From assembly GCA_958298945.1 (NCBI GenBank), contig OY282610.1, positions 47,189,667 to 47,253,666 on the forward strand: a stretch of DNA of 64,000 nt. The letters are read 5' to 3'. Of this stretch, positions 11,265 through 22,389 are shown in pieces; position 1 is the first letter of the stretch, and every line of letters begins with the position of its first letter. The position numbers and the translations under genes were made by a program. This stretch comes from Atherix ibis (Eukaryota > Arthropoda > Insecta > Diptera > Athericidae). The notes under the pieces were generated by a model. It saw only the letters and a program-made list of their open reading frames with translations, was not told where the DNA came from and did not search any database.

Positions 11265-12364
11265 TAAATGAAAGTTTTTTTATCCTAAAGTTTTTCAGGA
11301 TTTGTAAATTGGCAAATATCTAACAATATGCATTTTGAACTAATAATACAAAATATACGATTAATAATCTACTGCATAATAATTAAATGATTTATATTGT
11401 ATATATTTTTGAATATTCTAAATTTTTATTTCTATTTAAAAATATATAAAAATATTGTAGTTTTATGCAAAATGCATAGATTTAAAGGATATAAAAGATT
11501 ATTTAATCATATTGGGAATAAAAATGGTATAATTGATATTTTTTTTTTAAACCAAATAAAATTGCAAGAAAAAAATCGCAATCAAAATCAAAAAAAAAAA
11601 TATATTATGAGAAAAAAAAATTAATTTTTATTGGCCTAAATAAAAATCATGAAAAATAAAAATGTCGTAACAATCACGATATAACTACTCATATGTATAT
11701 CCAAACAGAATATTAATACAAAAATTATCGAAAATATGTTAACTAAATTTAATTTTTTTTTTTTTTTAGTTGAAAATAAAATATTGTCCTATATTTAATC
11801 TGCGAGTAGTTATTCATAATTTTTCCTTTAATATTTATTAATGAAAATTAAATTAAAATGAAAATAAAAATTAATTTCTCTATTATTTTTTAAAAAAAAA
11901 TTTTTTATTTTTTTAATTCACCTTTTTACAAATATTTAATTTATAATAATAAAGATACATCAATTTTTTAAATATTGTATATCAACTTTTTGAGAAAATA
12001 AGAAATGTTTCACTTAAATTTATAATGTTTCCTTTCTTATATACAAATTTTTCTACAATTTTATCTATGATTTTTGATTTATACTTATTAAAATCGTTTT
12101 ATATCCTGAAATTAAAAAAAAAAAATAAACATCTGATCCTTAATAGAATATTTTTTTTGTTAAATTAAGAGTTCTACAAATATTTATAAATATGGAAAAT
12201 GAATAAAATTATTAATTGAACTTTAATTTAGGAATGAAAAAATTATTATTATTAAAAGATATTTTTTTAATATCATAAATATGGTATATTTGATGTTTGC
12301 TAGAAAACTTTTTACAACAATTTTTCTATTTTATATATTTTTTTTACACAATTTTTCTATATTT
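11265..12364. other. AT-rich intron, nothing recognised
   Basis: A/T-dominated. The 75-codon frame at 11397-11624 is built of AT-rich codons (I, N, K, F) and has no support as a gene. Confidence 0.5.
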
Positions 12365-12720
12365 TAATAAATCAATATTATCCTCTTCAAAGTAGTTCCT
12401 TTGGGCAGCTTTCACTTTTCATAGAGATAAGTACTCGGCAAAATCCCTTTGGATATTATCAGCAATACTAATATGACGTCCTTTTGAGTGTTTTCTTCTC
12501 GGGGTCAAAAAAAAAAATACCACGAACTTCTACCAGGTGAATAAAGAGGCTGAAGAACCACAGAACAAATACTCCTCGTTAATACAGATGACCGTGTTGA
12601 AAGATTCGTTGTCATGGTGAGTCATCCAAATGTCTGCAATGTTCAATCCAACACGAAGAATTATTTTTCTGTGCCTTTCAAGAACTTTGTTCTCAATATT
12701 TACCAGCTACAATGATTATC
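12365..12720 (-). pseudogene. Decayed mariner transposase C-terminal half
   Basis: Minus-strand pieces resemble the SETMAR-like mariner group seen at 18843-20077: a HHDNES string near 12620 (expected HHDNAPSH, second aspartate), then a shifted frame giving PREENTQKDVI...DIQRDLAEYL-like sequence, and a GT(T)TLKR tail near 12385. No open frame survives. A separate remnant of a different transposase type lies just downstream at 12960-13640, so these are probably two insertions. Confidence 0.45.
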
Positions 12721-12959
12721 AACGGGCTCACCTCACTAGAGGCAACATTTTCATCAGTTTTCATCAGGAAAACTTGTACACTTGATAGCAAATGTCCCCC
12801 AAAGACTCGTTGCAACTTTTTCTAAGTCACCAAGTTGAATACAAAATTTTGTTGCTCCAAATTTCGCTTTCCCAATCACTTATTATGTAAATCACTTATA
12901 TCTCTATAGATGATATATAATAATTAATTTTTCCCAAAAATGAATATAATTTTAAGCGT

Positions 12960-13640
12960 TTGGTTTTTGAATTTCTAAGTTTTTATCTAAATTCACAAAA
13001 CAATGCTTGACATTTACTTTTTAAAGATTATTTCATGTAAATGTTGGCCACTACTATGTTTGAAGTGATCCATGCGAGAAGATGGTCATCAAATCGCGCG
13101 ATCTTACGTGAGATAAATTCATGTCTCAATATATCCAGGACTGTGTGGCTTAGAACGCCGTCTTATAGAAACCACATATCGACCAGGCGAAGTTCCTGCA
13201 TTTTGAGGCAAACAAACTTTCGAAATCATGGAGCGATAGTGGGCGCCATTGACGGTAATATTGCGGCCAGCGTCACCTTTAAAGAAATACGTACCGAGGA
13301 TCTTACCGGCCCATAAACCGCACCAATCAGTGCATTTTTCTAGGTGCAATGACAGTTCTTGTTTTGCCTGTGGTTGTTCATCAGCTTATTCACATACCCG
13401 TTAGACCAGAAATGCGCTTCATCGTTGAACGCAATTTTTTGGTAAAAAAAAACGGATTTCCACAATGTCTAATAGCATAAAATTGTTGCGAAACTTTATC
13501 ATTATTCCTTGAATTAATTGTTTAGCAGGTCGATTATGATGACCAGAAAATGGTCGAAATACGCGAAACACATTTTTCACAGATAATAAAATTCAATAAT
13601 TTGTAAGTGTTGTTCATTATCAAATGGCAATGCTAACTGA
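12960..13640 (-). pseudogene. Decayed Tc1/mariner-type transposase (WCGLWAG type)
   Basis: The minus frame at 13119-13349 reads MHLEKCTDWCGLWAGKILGT, followed by YFFKGDAGRNITVNGAHYRS and MISKVCLPQ. This is the segment between the first and second catalytic residues in a widespread insect Tc1/mariner-like family. Upstream on the same strand, a DEAHFWSNGYVNK piece (first aspartate, near 13400) is visible. An N-terminal YKLLNFIICEKC string appears near 13600. Frames change between these pieces and stops are present. The paralogous remnant at 36364-37250 carries the same N-terminal string and the same catalytic surroundings, so both come from one family. The plus frame at 13041-13316 is antisense. 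Confidence 0.7.
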
Positions 13641-15280
13641 GTACTTTTAACTTTGACATCTGTCAAATATAAAACCATCAAAAACTGAATAGACTCAAGG
13701 CTACTTGTATAAATACCTAACAAAAGTTAAAATAAAGTTAAAATTTTCAATAAAACAAGAAAGAATCATCAATTAAATTATTATTGAAATAAATATTTGT
13801 AAACTCTTAATGTATATTATTTATGTTAAATTTAAAAATTAAGAAAAATTTTTATATTATTTAAATTTGTAAATTTAATTATGACATTTCCCAAATTATT
13901 TTTCTAAATTGATCCTATAAAATATGGTATTTTTTTTTTAAATATAAAAATTTTTTTTGTGTAATTTTCAATAATTCTAAGTTAGATTTTTTTTGTGTTC
14001 AAATATTTTTATAATTTTATATTCAAATTGAATTTATTTTTTCCATATAAAGCTTTTATTCGATTTATTTAAGTCCATCGATAATTTTACCGCCCTATCC
14101 TATAAATTCAAAAAAAAAAAAAAAAAAAAAACTAAATAAAATATTCCAGTTTGTTTTCTCTTCCCTAGAAAATATTTTTTTAAAAAAAATTTCATATCTA
14201 TAAAATTTATAAAGGAAAGCATCTAAAATTTTATTTCATTACTATTATAGGCATAATATCTTAGCAAATTATTTTGAATTAGTTCGTCAGTAAATATTTA
14301 TTACTACTATTTTATTGTATGAATTATTACTTTAATAACTAATACTATTATTATAATATAAATAGTTTTTAGCTATATTTAAATAATGCATTCTTGTTAG
14401 TTTAGTATTTTTTTGAAGAACTTTACTAATTTTTATGTAATTATATTTTTTAATAGTTATTTCCTTTTCTTATTTTTAAATATATTTACAAATAAAAAAA
14501 AAATAAAAAAAACAAAAAAAAAAACACATAATATCTAACAGAATGTTATAAATATCTAAAAATATTTTCTTTTCTCGTATAAATTTAAAAACTTATACAT
14601 ACATATAATTATGCATATCTATATACTACATACAAACATAATTAGTTATTAGAATTTTCTTATTCTATGAGCTAGCTATTAGTGCTATTATTTTAGATGA
14701 ATCGATTGACAATGCAAATAATGCAAATCCTTTTTATAAAATAAATCCAGTTATATAATTTCTATTTAAAAGTTTGCATACTTATATATTATAGAAATTT
14801 CGCATATTATTTATTAGATAGTATATAATGTATAATAAAATAAAACTTCTTGTAAATTTACATATAATTAGATAGTATGAGAGTGAATTATTTTTCTTTT
14901 TCTCTTTTCAAAAATTTCATTATGCATGTTGGAATCGAACATAAATAATATTTATTTAATTTTTCTTGTATTTATTTTTGGTAAAATTCTTATTATTTAT
15001 ATTTGGTTTTTTTCCTTTATAGTTTCTTATTATACAATATATTTTATAAGAAATTTTATTAACTCATTTAATAATACATTTTTCTTTTAATAAAATTTAC
15101 AAGTAATATATTGTGTTTTTTCCAAGTAATAAAATTTTTATCAATTTGAAAAAGAAAATATGGAAACAAAATATTATTACATAAAAATTTAAGATTTTTT
15201 TTATTCACTTTTTGAATTATATTTAAAGTTTGTCAAAATGAATTTTGATTTTTATATTTTAAATATTCTATATTTCATTG
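13641..15280. other. AT-rich intron, nothing recognised
   Basis: Long A/T-rich stretch with poly-A (14109-14130) and T runs. No exon or element evidence. Confidence 0.5.
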
Positions 15281-15389
15281 TATCCGCTTTAGAGTATTGA
15301 GCCAGTGTGTGTCATTTTTGATAGGCTTAAACTGATAGTATAAAAATTATTTCTATTAAACTAATACATCTAAGTAAATAAATCTAATG

Positions 15390-16010
15390 AATTCTCGAAT
15401 ATCTCTCCGATATTCGCTGATGTTCCACGGAACAGCATTTGGACCCATCCTTTATATATAACATCCGAATAGTATACTATTTCCGAACTCCTTCAAAAGA
15501 ATGAAAGTAAACGAACATAAATCTATCCACATAACTTTAACGTATATCTCAATAGTAGTGCCATATCATAAGACAATAAAGTTTTATTACCTAAAACTCT
15601 ACTAAGATAAATTTTTTGCATGTAATTCAGATGATATCAAATTTTAAATAAATGCTCTAAAATTACAATAGACAAAAAAGAACGCTTATAAAACGCTTCA
15701 TTGAAAACTATTTGGACTTACGGACTAGAACTCTGGGGCTCTTCTGATCCTTTTAATTCTCGTTAAATCTGTTATGATATGGGAAAAAAATACTAAGAAT
15801 ATTCTTAGATTTTGGACAGTACGGAATGGTATTTAAATTTGGGATGAAAATTAAAATTTCCTGAACGCGAAATTCTACAGGAGTATATATGATCAATGAC
15901 GCCCATACTCAGAGAGCACAGCTAAACATGCTTGTCGCTAGCTTTATAGGAAAATTGTGAAGGGGCTAGAACAAATAGGGGTTAATGGAGATGTCCGAAG
16001 ACGCTAAATT
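15390..16010 (+). pseudogene. Decayed jockey-clade LINE reverse transcriptase tail
   Basis: Plus-strand fragments read like the 3' half of a jockey-type reverse transcriptase: a VPRNSIWTHPLY-like piece near 15425, YLNSSAIS near 15550, and SLKTIWTYGLELWGSSDPF near 15700-15750. The last piece corresponds to the conserved LYK..I.PIWTYGIELWG block after the RT domain. Frames shift between these and stops are frequent. A short ORF-like AHTQRAQLNMLV piece follows near 15900. Ends not found. Composition is less AT-rich than the flanks. Confidence 0.55.
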
Positions 16011-16380
16011 CTCCACAGAATGGGAAGGAGGAATAAAAAAAAGAAAAAGAAATGGTGAAAACTTAAAAAAAATTACCACAAAATAAAAATAAAGAAAAGT
16101 TTATCAGGCTAAAAAAAAAGGAAAGGAATAGGATTTCATGACACTTAAACGCCAACAGTTTTATTTAATTAATTTTTACTTTTTTTATGCCAACAAAAAT
16201 TGTTTTAATATCAACCAACATTAAATTCACAATAATAGAAATAATAAAATTTAAAATTAATAATATTAAAATTTTATATTCACTTGATTAAAATAACAAG
16301 AACAATAAATATATTTTGAGACTTATTTTATCCTTACACAGAATTTTATCTGTTTTATCGGTCAGAATAAATTCGAATAA
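16011..16380. other. AT-rich spacer, nothing recognised
   Basis: A runs and ATAATA tracts; possibly the A-rich tail zone after the jockey remnant. No coding signal. Confidence 0.4.
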
Positions 16381-16760
16381 TGCCTACATAACAACACTTT
16401 GCAAGTAAGCTTTTCGTTCTGGCTGCATCCGCTCAGCAGCCCAACACGGAATCCTCACGACCTAACACAAAATTTTTCGATTGTCGCCAGATAGACGACC
16501 CAGTCGTATTTATTCGTATGTTCGATCGAGATAACAAACTGAACGAAGATTCCACTCGAGATAACAAACTGAACGAAGATTCCACAAATGGCGTCGCTGA
16601 TTTGTGCGCCACCTGTTTAGTAAAGAGCAAATCATCAATGTCATCAATAAGATTCATGAAGTGATTGTATCTCGTTATAAAAAACAATTAGTCTTTCCCA
16701 AAAACACCCATCGACAACTTAAGGATCAGTGGTTCCGCGATTTGTTAACATATTAAGCCT
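16381..16760. other. Less AT-rich island of unknown nature with 30-bp tandem duplication
   Basis: Composition changes to near-average GC. The 84-codon minus frame at 16433-16687 is not recognised. A 30-bp unit beginning TCGAGATAACAAACTGAACG occurs twice in tandem at 16526-16555 and 16556-16585. It is in frame in the minus reading, giving a repeated VESSFSLLSR. Likely a remnant of an unidentified insertion. Confidence 0.45.
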
Positions 16761-17400
16761 TAACTTGTGTTCAGAATCATACACGGTTTTAGTTATAAAT
16801 ATCTGTAAAATTAAAAGAAGAACCTTTTTTTATATTATAAAATGTGTTAAGCATTTTTTGCATTAATTCTTTCCATATTATTGAAAATACTTCCATGGTA
16901 GAGTTGTAAACCTAATTTGTCAATTTTTTTCATTTTTCGAGCAACTAAATCTTCTTCAAATAAATTGTGTATGTATCGCTATCTATCAATACAATAACCG
17001 ACCAGTTTCGTAACGGAAATATATTTTTTCATTGACGGAACCGATCAAATGGCACTTGCGTTGACAAATAGATTAGACCAAGGATGGAAGGTTTCTTTCC
17101 AAAAATTTGCCAAACATCGGAAAACCAGGCTACTCAAAAACCGTTCTAAAATACTGCGCGAGAAAATTTCTTTAAATACCAAACTCAGCCATGATTTTCT
17201 TCTCAATGCCATGTCTCTGCTATTCGACTACCTATATCTCCTCGCATTGCAGAGTTCTTAGACCAAACCATTTCTTTTTCTAGCACTCCTTTTAACTGAC
17301 ACTTTTGCTATTGTAATTGACTTAGTTCTTTAATTTTAGTGTGTGAAAATATGACTTTAACACTTTTTAAAGATTTTCCTTTACTGTTCTTCATTAATCT
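16761..17400 (+). other. Intron spacer with an unrecognised 70-codon frame
   Basis: The frame at 17049-17261 (MALALTNRLDQGWKVSFQKF...) has mixed codon use unlike pure AT noise, but no motif, splice support or homology that I recognise. Treated as unproven. Confidence 0.25.
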
Positions 17401-17559
17401 GTGGTTGATTCATAAAAGGGTTAAGATGTTCGGATGAGCGGGCATGGAATTTCTTATAAGTATACGCGAAGACGTTATAGACAGAAGGAATATTAAAGTC
17501 ACGGTGGATACTTGACTAGAATCCTTCATAAAAATTTAAAGGATTGGATTCGGCAAGAG

Positions 17560-17610
17560 TTGCAAGGCGTGGTTGAATCCTAAAGTTCGAATCCGTGGGT
17601 CCATGCGGGT
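17560..17610 (+). repeat. Possible tRNA-like SINE remnant (B box)
   Basis: Contains GTTCGAATCCGTGGG with an AAGGCGTGG upstream, resembling the T-arm of tRNA-derived SINEs. Too degenerate to fold into a cloverleaf. Confidence 0.3.
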
Positions 17611-18183
17611 CTTATTACTCTGTTGAACGTTGATAATTAAGTCTGTATCGTCAAGGCTTTTCAGTTATGAATTTAGATTTTCTGGTATCACTGTGCCATG
17701 AAGGAGAATAACTATTATGTTACTTAACGTGGCATATATATCCTTATGGATTTCACCAGTACAGCTGACTAGGCCTAGCTTTTGAACGCAGCTTTCAGTC
17801 CACTATTTCGTTTTTGAAATATTGATTAAATTACTTCATGCAATCAAAAACTCAAATCGATTTCCGCCATATGAAAGGTTGCCTTAACTCCACTCCTTTC
17901 CTCAGTCCTTTTTCACATCTTCAACTTTCAGCCAATCGTTTTTCACTTCTGCTCTTGGTCCTCATTTTGTACCTGTTATGGCAAATGGCCTTAGGTTGCC
18001 CACTTTGACATATCCTACTTTATTCAAAACCTACATTCCTATTCTATGCATCCATCGAATCCTTACAAGTAAGCAGTCTCATCAGTAGAGCAATCTCCTC
18101 ACCATCAATTCATCACTTCTTGTGCTTCCTTTTAGTCACGCCACTCAACCAGGTATAACCACCACCTATGCAACAATGCTAAT
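17611..18183. other. Non-AT-rich stretch of unknown repetitive origin
   Basis: Near-average composition with many CAC/CTCC words. It continues into the tandem tail of the LINE-like element at 18184-20826 and may be part of the same insertion (minus orientation). I see no coding frame. Confidence 0.35.
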
Positions 18184-18842
18184 AGTTAGTAACTCATTAC
18201 GAATCAGTATCACTAACTGTTGATAGCAAGGCCTACCAATACCTCTACTATCATCTGCAGCGATAGCTCCCTATGTGGGTATAAAATACAGCTCCCACAT
18301 TTCAGTCGCTGACACCTTCTCTTGGTCGGGTACTGTATTACCAATCACCGTGGGGTACCCGACCTTTATGATACCACTTTTTGTTTTGGATACTCTCACT
18401 CAAAGATCGACTATAAGAAAACGTAAATTTCAGACAGTGCTTGGCCAGTACAGGACTACGGGTTAACCAATAAACGAAGGCATTGTTCATATTGATCACT
18501 GACTGATAGTTCTTCCAGAAGTAACCCCCTTGCGGGAGCAGCGAAATACTGTGGTATTACGTGGCATACCTACCGTTAGACATAATATCATGAGCCGCCT
18601 GCGATCATAGACCTTGAGTTACGCTCAATCAGTGCACTGTCATTATTGACGATTTACAGTCAGCAACCAGTTACAAGATGATCACTCCAACTGTTTGTGG
18701 CGAGTAAGCAGTTACAAATTAGTTACCCTAACCCTTGGTAGCAAGGCCTACCTAAACCTCTACTACCATCTGCAGTGATAGCACCTGGGATTCTGCCATC
18801 CGTCAGCACCAGTCCTATTACTGTGCCTAAGATATACCACCT

Positions 18843-20077
18843 TGATCAAAAAGTTACCGGAATTTATTCAGAAAATTAAAAATACAAGTTTATTCATCTA
18901 AATCGATATTGTCCCTTTTAAAGTAATCCCCATCGACTTTAACACACTTATGCCAGCGCTTGATCCAATCCTCGAAACATTTTTTATATTCGGTTTTCGG
19001 TATGTCCATCAGTGCTTCCTGCGATTTTTCCATTACTTCCTCTCGGCTGTTTAAAAACGCGTTCCCCATAATGGTTTTTTAACTCGATTGAACAGAAAGA
19101 AGTAACAGGGAGCCATATCAGGTGAATTTGGTGGTTGTTGGATGGTATTTGTTGCATTTTTCGTCAAAAAATTACGAATAATGATAGCACTGTGCGACGG
19201 TGCGTTATCATGGTGCAAAATCCACGAGTTTTCTGCCCACAATTCTGGTCTCTTTCGGCGAATTACTTCACGCAAACGTCTCATAACCCCAAATAATGCT
19301 CTGTGTTTACTGTCCGGCCTTCTGGCAAAAATTCATGTAGAATTTTTGGTCTCGGCTTATTTGGTGAACGCCATTCACTTGCCTGATGTCTGGATTGCGT
19401 GTCGTACTCGTAAACCCACGTCTCGTCTCCAGTAATGATCCTTTTGATGAATGTGGGATCGGATTCAGCCTCGCAAATCATGTCTTTTGCGACGTCAACA
19501 CGGTCTCTTTTTTGCATGAAATGAGGTCTTTTGACACCAACTTTGCTGCTACACGACGGAAACAAAAATCATTAACCAAAATCTCTTGGACGGATCCATA
19601 GGCAATTTTCAAGTCCTCCGCTATCTCTCTGATGGTTAATTTGCGGTTATTGGCCAAAATTTCTTTTACTTTATTAACGTTTTCATCGGATTTCGATGTC
19701 GATGGTCTGCCACTGCGTTCATCATCTTCGACTGACTAACGACCACTTTTGAACCGCTCGTGCCACTGGTAAACGACCGTTTTCTTTAGAGAATCGTTGC
19801 CGAAACACTTTTCCAACATTTCCAACGTTTGCGCACCATTAAATCCGTTTTTTACGCAAAATTTAATACAAGTTCGTTGTTGCAAATTTAAATCCATTTC
19901 TAAAATTGGAAAAAATTGCCAACACACACAGAGATAGATGTAATCTTGGCTACGTAACTTTTGCAAATATCAAGCTATGACGCTAAGATTTAGAGAGAAT
20001 ATAACAAAAAAAAAACAGAACTCAAATCGGAACGATGGGAGCGCCACACTCCCATTATTCCGGGAACTTTTTAATCA
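18843..20077 (-). mobile_element. Mariner of SETMAR-like group inserted in the LINE tail
   Basis: Inverted ends are TGATCAAAAAGTTACCGGAA at 18843 and, reverse-complemented, TGATTAAAAAGTTCCCGGAA at 20077, with three mismatches in 20. The length of 1235 bp is right for mariner. TA duplications are not clear, so the exact tips may be off by a few bases. The insertion interrupts the second tandem unit of the surrounding LINE tail, so it is younger than that repeat. Confidence 0.88.
19040..19900 (-). pseudogene. Mariner transposase with third catalytic residue lost
   Basis: The N-terminus reads MDLNLQQRTCIKFCVKNGFN near 19900, with an HTH core TLEMLEKCFGNDSL...VYQWHERFKSGR ending at a stop near 19736. 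Later frames carry VEDDERSGRPSTSKSDENV (19730-19680), TGDETWVYEYD (first aspartate, near 19430), HHDNAPSHSA (second aspartate, near 19210) and NSPDMAPCYFFLF near 19100. In the last motif the third aspartate, 34 residues after the second, is tyrosine. The C-terminal ~80 residues after WGTRF are out of frame. At least three disruptions plus a missing catalytic residue make it inactive. The GDETWV...YDTQSRHQASEW spacing fits the SETMAR-like mariner group; the group name is from recall. Confidence 0.85.
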
Positions 20078-20826
20078 TATTTCAGCCAAAGGCTACTCAC
20101 CTTGGCCGAGCATGGCGGATGAACCACCGTGAAGCTTCTGACCCACATGCTACCAGTTTTTGCTTCTAAAGCGTATCTGGTGGGTAAACTCATTCTTAAA
20201 GAGCTTCAGCTAGGAAACTTGCAATTTACTGGCACTACTAGACCAGATCAGGTATAGATCTTATAGCTGGATCATGCATCCAAAAGTAACACCCTTGCGG
20301 GAGCCGTGAAAGTGCAGTTATATGTTGTTATTTAACGGGACCTAGTTGTCTGCAACCTAAGACCATGAGTCGCCTACGACTATAGGAATTGAGATACGCT
20401 CAATCAACGCACCACCATTACTGGCAGTTAACAGATAGAATCAGTTACAAGCTGACTCTCCACCTGCTGGTGGCGAGGACTATCTAAGCCTCTACTGTCA
20501 TAAGCAGTGACAATGCCCGAGATAAGTGCAATGCATTGCTACATTTGCCAGTTACCTCACACCTGCGATCAGAAGACCGTACCCGCGACATGGGTATTAA
20601 CCACAACCACCACGTTGCTGCCAAATGGCGCCTCACCTCGATCGGGCACAGTATATTCTACTGTGGGGCTCCCGATCCCCGTGGTACCCATTTTTGTTTT
20701 AAGAGTACTTTGGTTTGTACTCCGCTCATAGAGCTACGGTAAGGAATCTTGTAAATTCCTAGGCACCGCTAGGCCAGCTCAGGTACGCGGGTTCGCCAAA
20801 ACCCGAAGGTACAACCGGAATCGACC

Positions 20827-22380
20827 TTGGTCTTTCACCCGGTTGTAGCCACCCTGCGTGTCATTCACGCACTCATTCACGCACCATTCTCATTCTTCTC
20901 TCAAAATGTGCCACGGCAAATCTGTTCAGACATTCATACCTTTCTCTCACGCTCAATACACCACTCACATCCACACTTTCACCATTCACTACGATTCCAC
21001 AAGCACCTAAGTCACGCAAATCCCCATACAGGCTACACTCCACGAGAAGGTGCTTAGCACTCTCCTCCGCCGCCCCGCAAGGGCATCTAGCCTCCGTGGC
21101 CAGTCCACGCCTGTATAGGAACCCATTCATACTGCCGTGCCCCGTGAGCAAATACCCAAGGGACAGACCAAACTCAAAACCATACGCAGACGCAAAGCAC
21201 ACATCCGAAATGAACATGTGCGTCCATCTGCCATTCACACTCTCATCCCATCGTTGCTGCCACATTTCATACATTTTGTTCAGGACTAGTACACGCTGAT
21301 GGCGCGAACTAAGATCCTGAACATCATCATTCACAACCGCACAACCTTCAAGCGTGATGCCCCGCCGTAGACGGTAGTGGATGCTTCCACGAAGCACTAC
21401 CAGGTCCCATGGAATTTCTCCCATGAGAACCTGCATCGCCTCAGTTGAAACGGTTCTACACACATTCAAACACGCATACAAAACCAAACGCTGGACCGAA
21501 TTTATGCCCACCCTCGCGTACTGGTGGCGCATAGTATCAGCCCACACACACGATGCATACATAGCACACGGAACAAACACACTCTTATACAGGACCCTCA
21601 CCGCTGTGGCTTGAAGCCCCCATTCCTTGCGGAGCACTCGCACCAGCATACCAACCAAACCGGCTACGCGCCCCCTTAGACGTTGCAAGTGAGGCCGAAA
21701 GCTCAGCCTCTCTCCAACCTTCAGTCCAAGGTACTTCACTTCCCGCGCGTATCGGACCCCAACCGTCTCCAAACGAATATTGGGCGGCCTACTGGCCGCC
21801 AAGAATCCCTTCAGGAGCATACATTCTGTTTTCCTTTCGGAAACTTTCACACCCATCCTTTCACCCCATTCACAAACCATACGCATGTAGCGGCTTCCCG
21901 CCACTTCCACCGCGGACCTACTCCCCCCCTCAATCAAGAGTAGAAGATCGTCCGCATATGCGACCACAACACAACCGGTCTCCTCCAACTGAACCAGGAG
22001 ACCATTCATCATCATATTCCAAATGGCAGGGCCGGCCACAGATCCCTGTGGACAGCCACGCACCATCTGGCGAACAATTCTCCCATTGCTCCCACACACC
22101 ACTGCATACCTTTCGTAGAAGTAACTTCGCCATAGCGGAGCCTCCTCACACGAAACCTCCTCCAGTCGCTCAAAGATGCGGTCCCATCGTAGGCAGTTGA
22201 ACGCAGACTTGAAATCAACAAACACACCGCATACATACTTACTCACACTTCCGTCCACATACTGTCGTACACGCATCCAGGCGTCCTCAATCGATTTACC
22301 TTTCGTAAATCCATACTGAGAGCCGGACACATTGAAGTCTGCCAACTTCACATACCGTGAAAGTGCAGTAAGACAATTGG
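20827..22380 (-). mobile_element. 5'-truncated R1-clade non-LTR retrotransposon
   Basis: A block of clearly higher GC than anything around it, holding a long reverse-transcriptase frame on the minus strand and followed (toward lower coordinates) by the tandem tail units. The endonuclease and N-terminal RT are missing. The coding homology starts near 22375 (NCLTALSRYVKLADF...) and an in-frame TAA lies just upstream, so the copy is 5'-truncated as LINE insertions often are. No target-site duplication identified. Confidence 0.85.
20873..22351 (-). CDS. R1-clade reverse transcriptase, C-terminal 492 residues (truncated)
   Basis: RNA-directed DNA polymerase of a non-LTR retrotransposon. Seen in order from the N-terminus: SQYGFTKGKSIEDAW (RT block 2), VFVDFKSAFNCLRWD (block 3, aspartate), RGCPQGSVAGPAIWN (block 4), VVAYADDLLLLIEG (YADD catalytic core, about residues 128-141), then the thumb region and a C-terminal CPCGAAEESAKHLLVEC zinc-knuckle-like motif. 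The track start at 22351 is a GTG and is arbitrary; the same frame is open for about eight more codons. The frame is uninterrupted for 492 codons, unusual for a remnant in this window, so insertion may be recent or the family still active elsewhere. C-terminal C-x-C-x(n)-H-x4-C and the YADD context fit R1/TRAS-type elements; which subfamily is uncertain. The many plus-strand frames here are antisense. Confidence 0.9.
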   Translation of the reverse strand: MKLADFNVSGSQYGFTKGKSIEDAWMRVRQYVDGSVSKYVCGVFVDFKSAFNCLRWDRIFERLEEVSCEEAPLWRSYFYERYAVVCGSNGRIVRQMVRGCPQGSVAGPAIWNMMMNGLLVQLEETGCVVVAYADDLLLLIEGGSRSAVEVAGSRYMRMVCEWGERMGVKVSERKTECMLLKGFLAASRPPNIRLETVGVRYAREVKYLGLKVGERLSFRPHLQRLRGRVAGLVGMLVRVLRKEWGLQATAVRVLYKSVFVPCAMYASCVWADTMRHQYARVGINSVQRLVLYACLNVCRTVSTEAMQVLMGEIPWDLVVLRGSIHYRLRRGITLEGCAVVNDDVQDLSSRHQRVLVLNKMYEMWQQRWDESVNGRWTHMFISDVCFASAYGFEFGLSLGYLLTGHGSMNGFLYRRGLATEARCPCGAAEESAKHLLVECSLYGDLRDLGACGIVVNGESVDVSGVLSVRERYECLNRFAVAHFERRMRMVRE

Positions 22381-22389
22381 TTTAAAGCA

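Larger units (their letters stand above)
18184..20826 (-). repeat. Tandem ~510-bp 3'-tail units of R1-like LINE, split by mariner
   Basis: Three diverged units share landmarks in the same order. One is TAGCAAGGCCTACC...CTCTACTA (18227, 18733) or its variant GGCGAGGACTATC (20473). Another is CCCTTGCGGGAG (18527 and 20293). A third is TGAG(T/C)CGCC followed by ACGCTCAATCA (18590-18632 and 20366-20404). A fourth is the GTGG(G)GTACCC / CGTGGTACCC block (18350 and 20680). The spacing is about 510 bp once the 1235-bp mariner at 18843-20077 is removed from the second unit. Unit 1 is about 18184-18690. Unit 2 is 18691-18842 plus 20078-20440. Unit 3 (partial) is 20441-20826. They follow the R1-like reading frame at 20873-22351 on the minus strand, so they look like its repeated 3' UTR. 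Confidence 0.7.

Noticed and set aside
13041..13316. 91-codon plus-strand frame
   Set aside because: Antisense of the decayed WCGLWAG-type transposase, which is the readable strand.
20827..22200. Several plus-strand frames of 65-90 codons
   Set aside because: Antisense shadows of the R1-like reverse transcriptase; GC-richer sequence lacks stops on the opposite strand.
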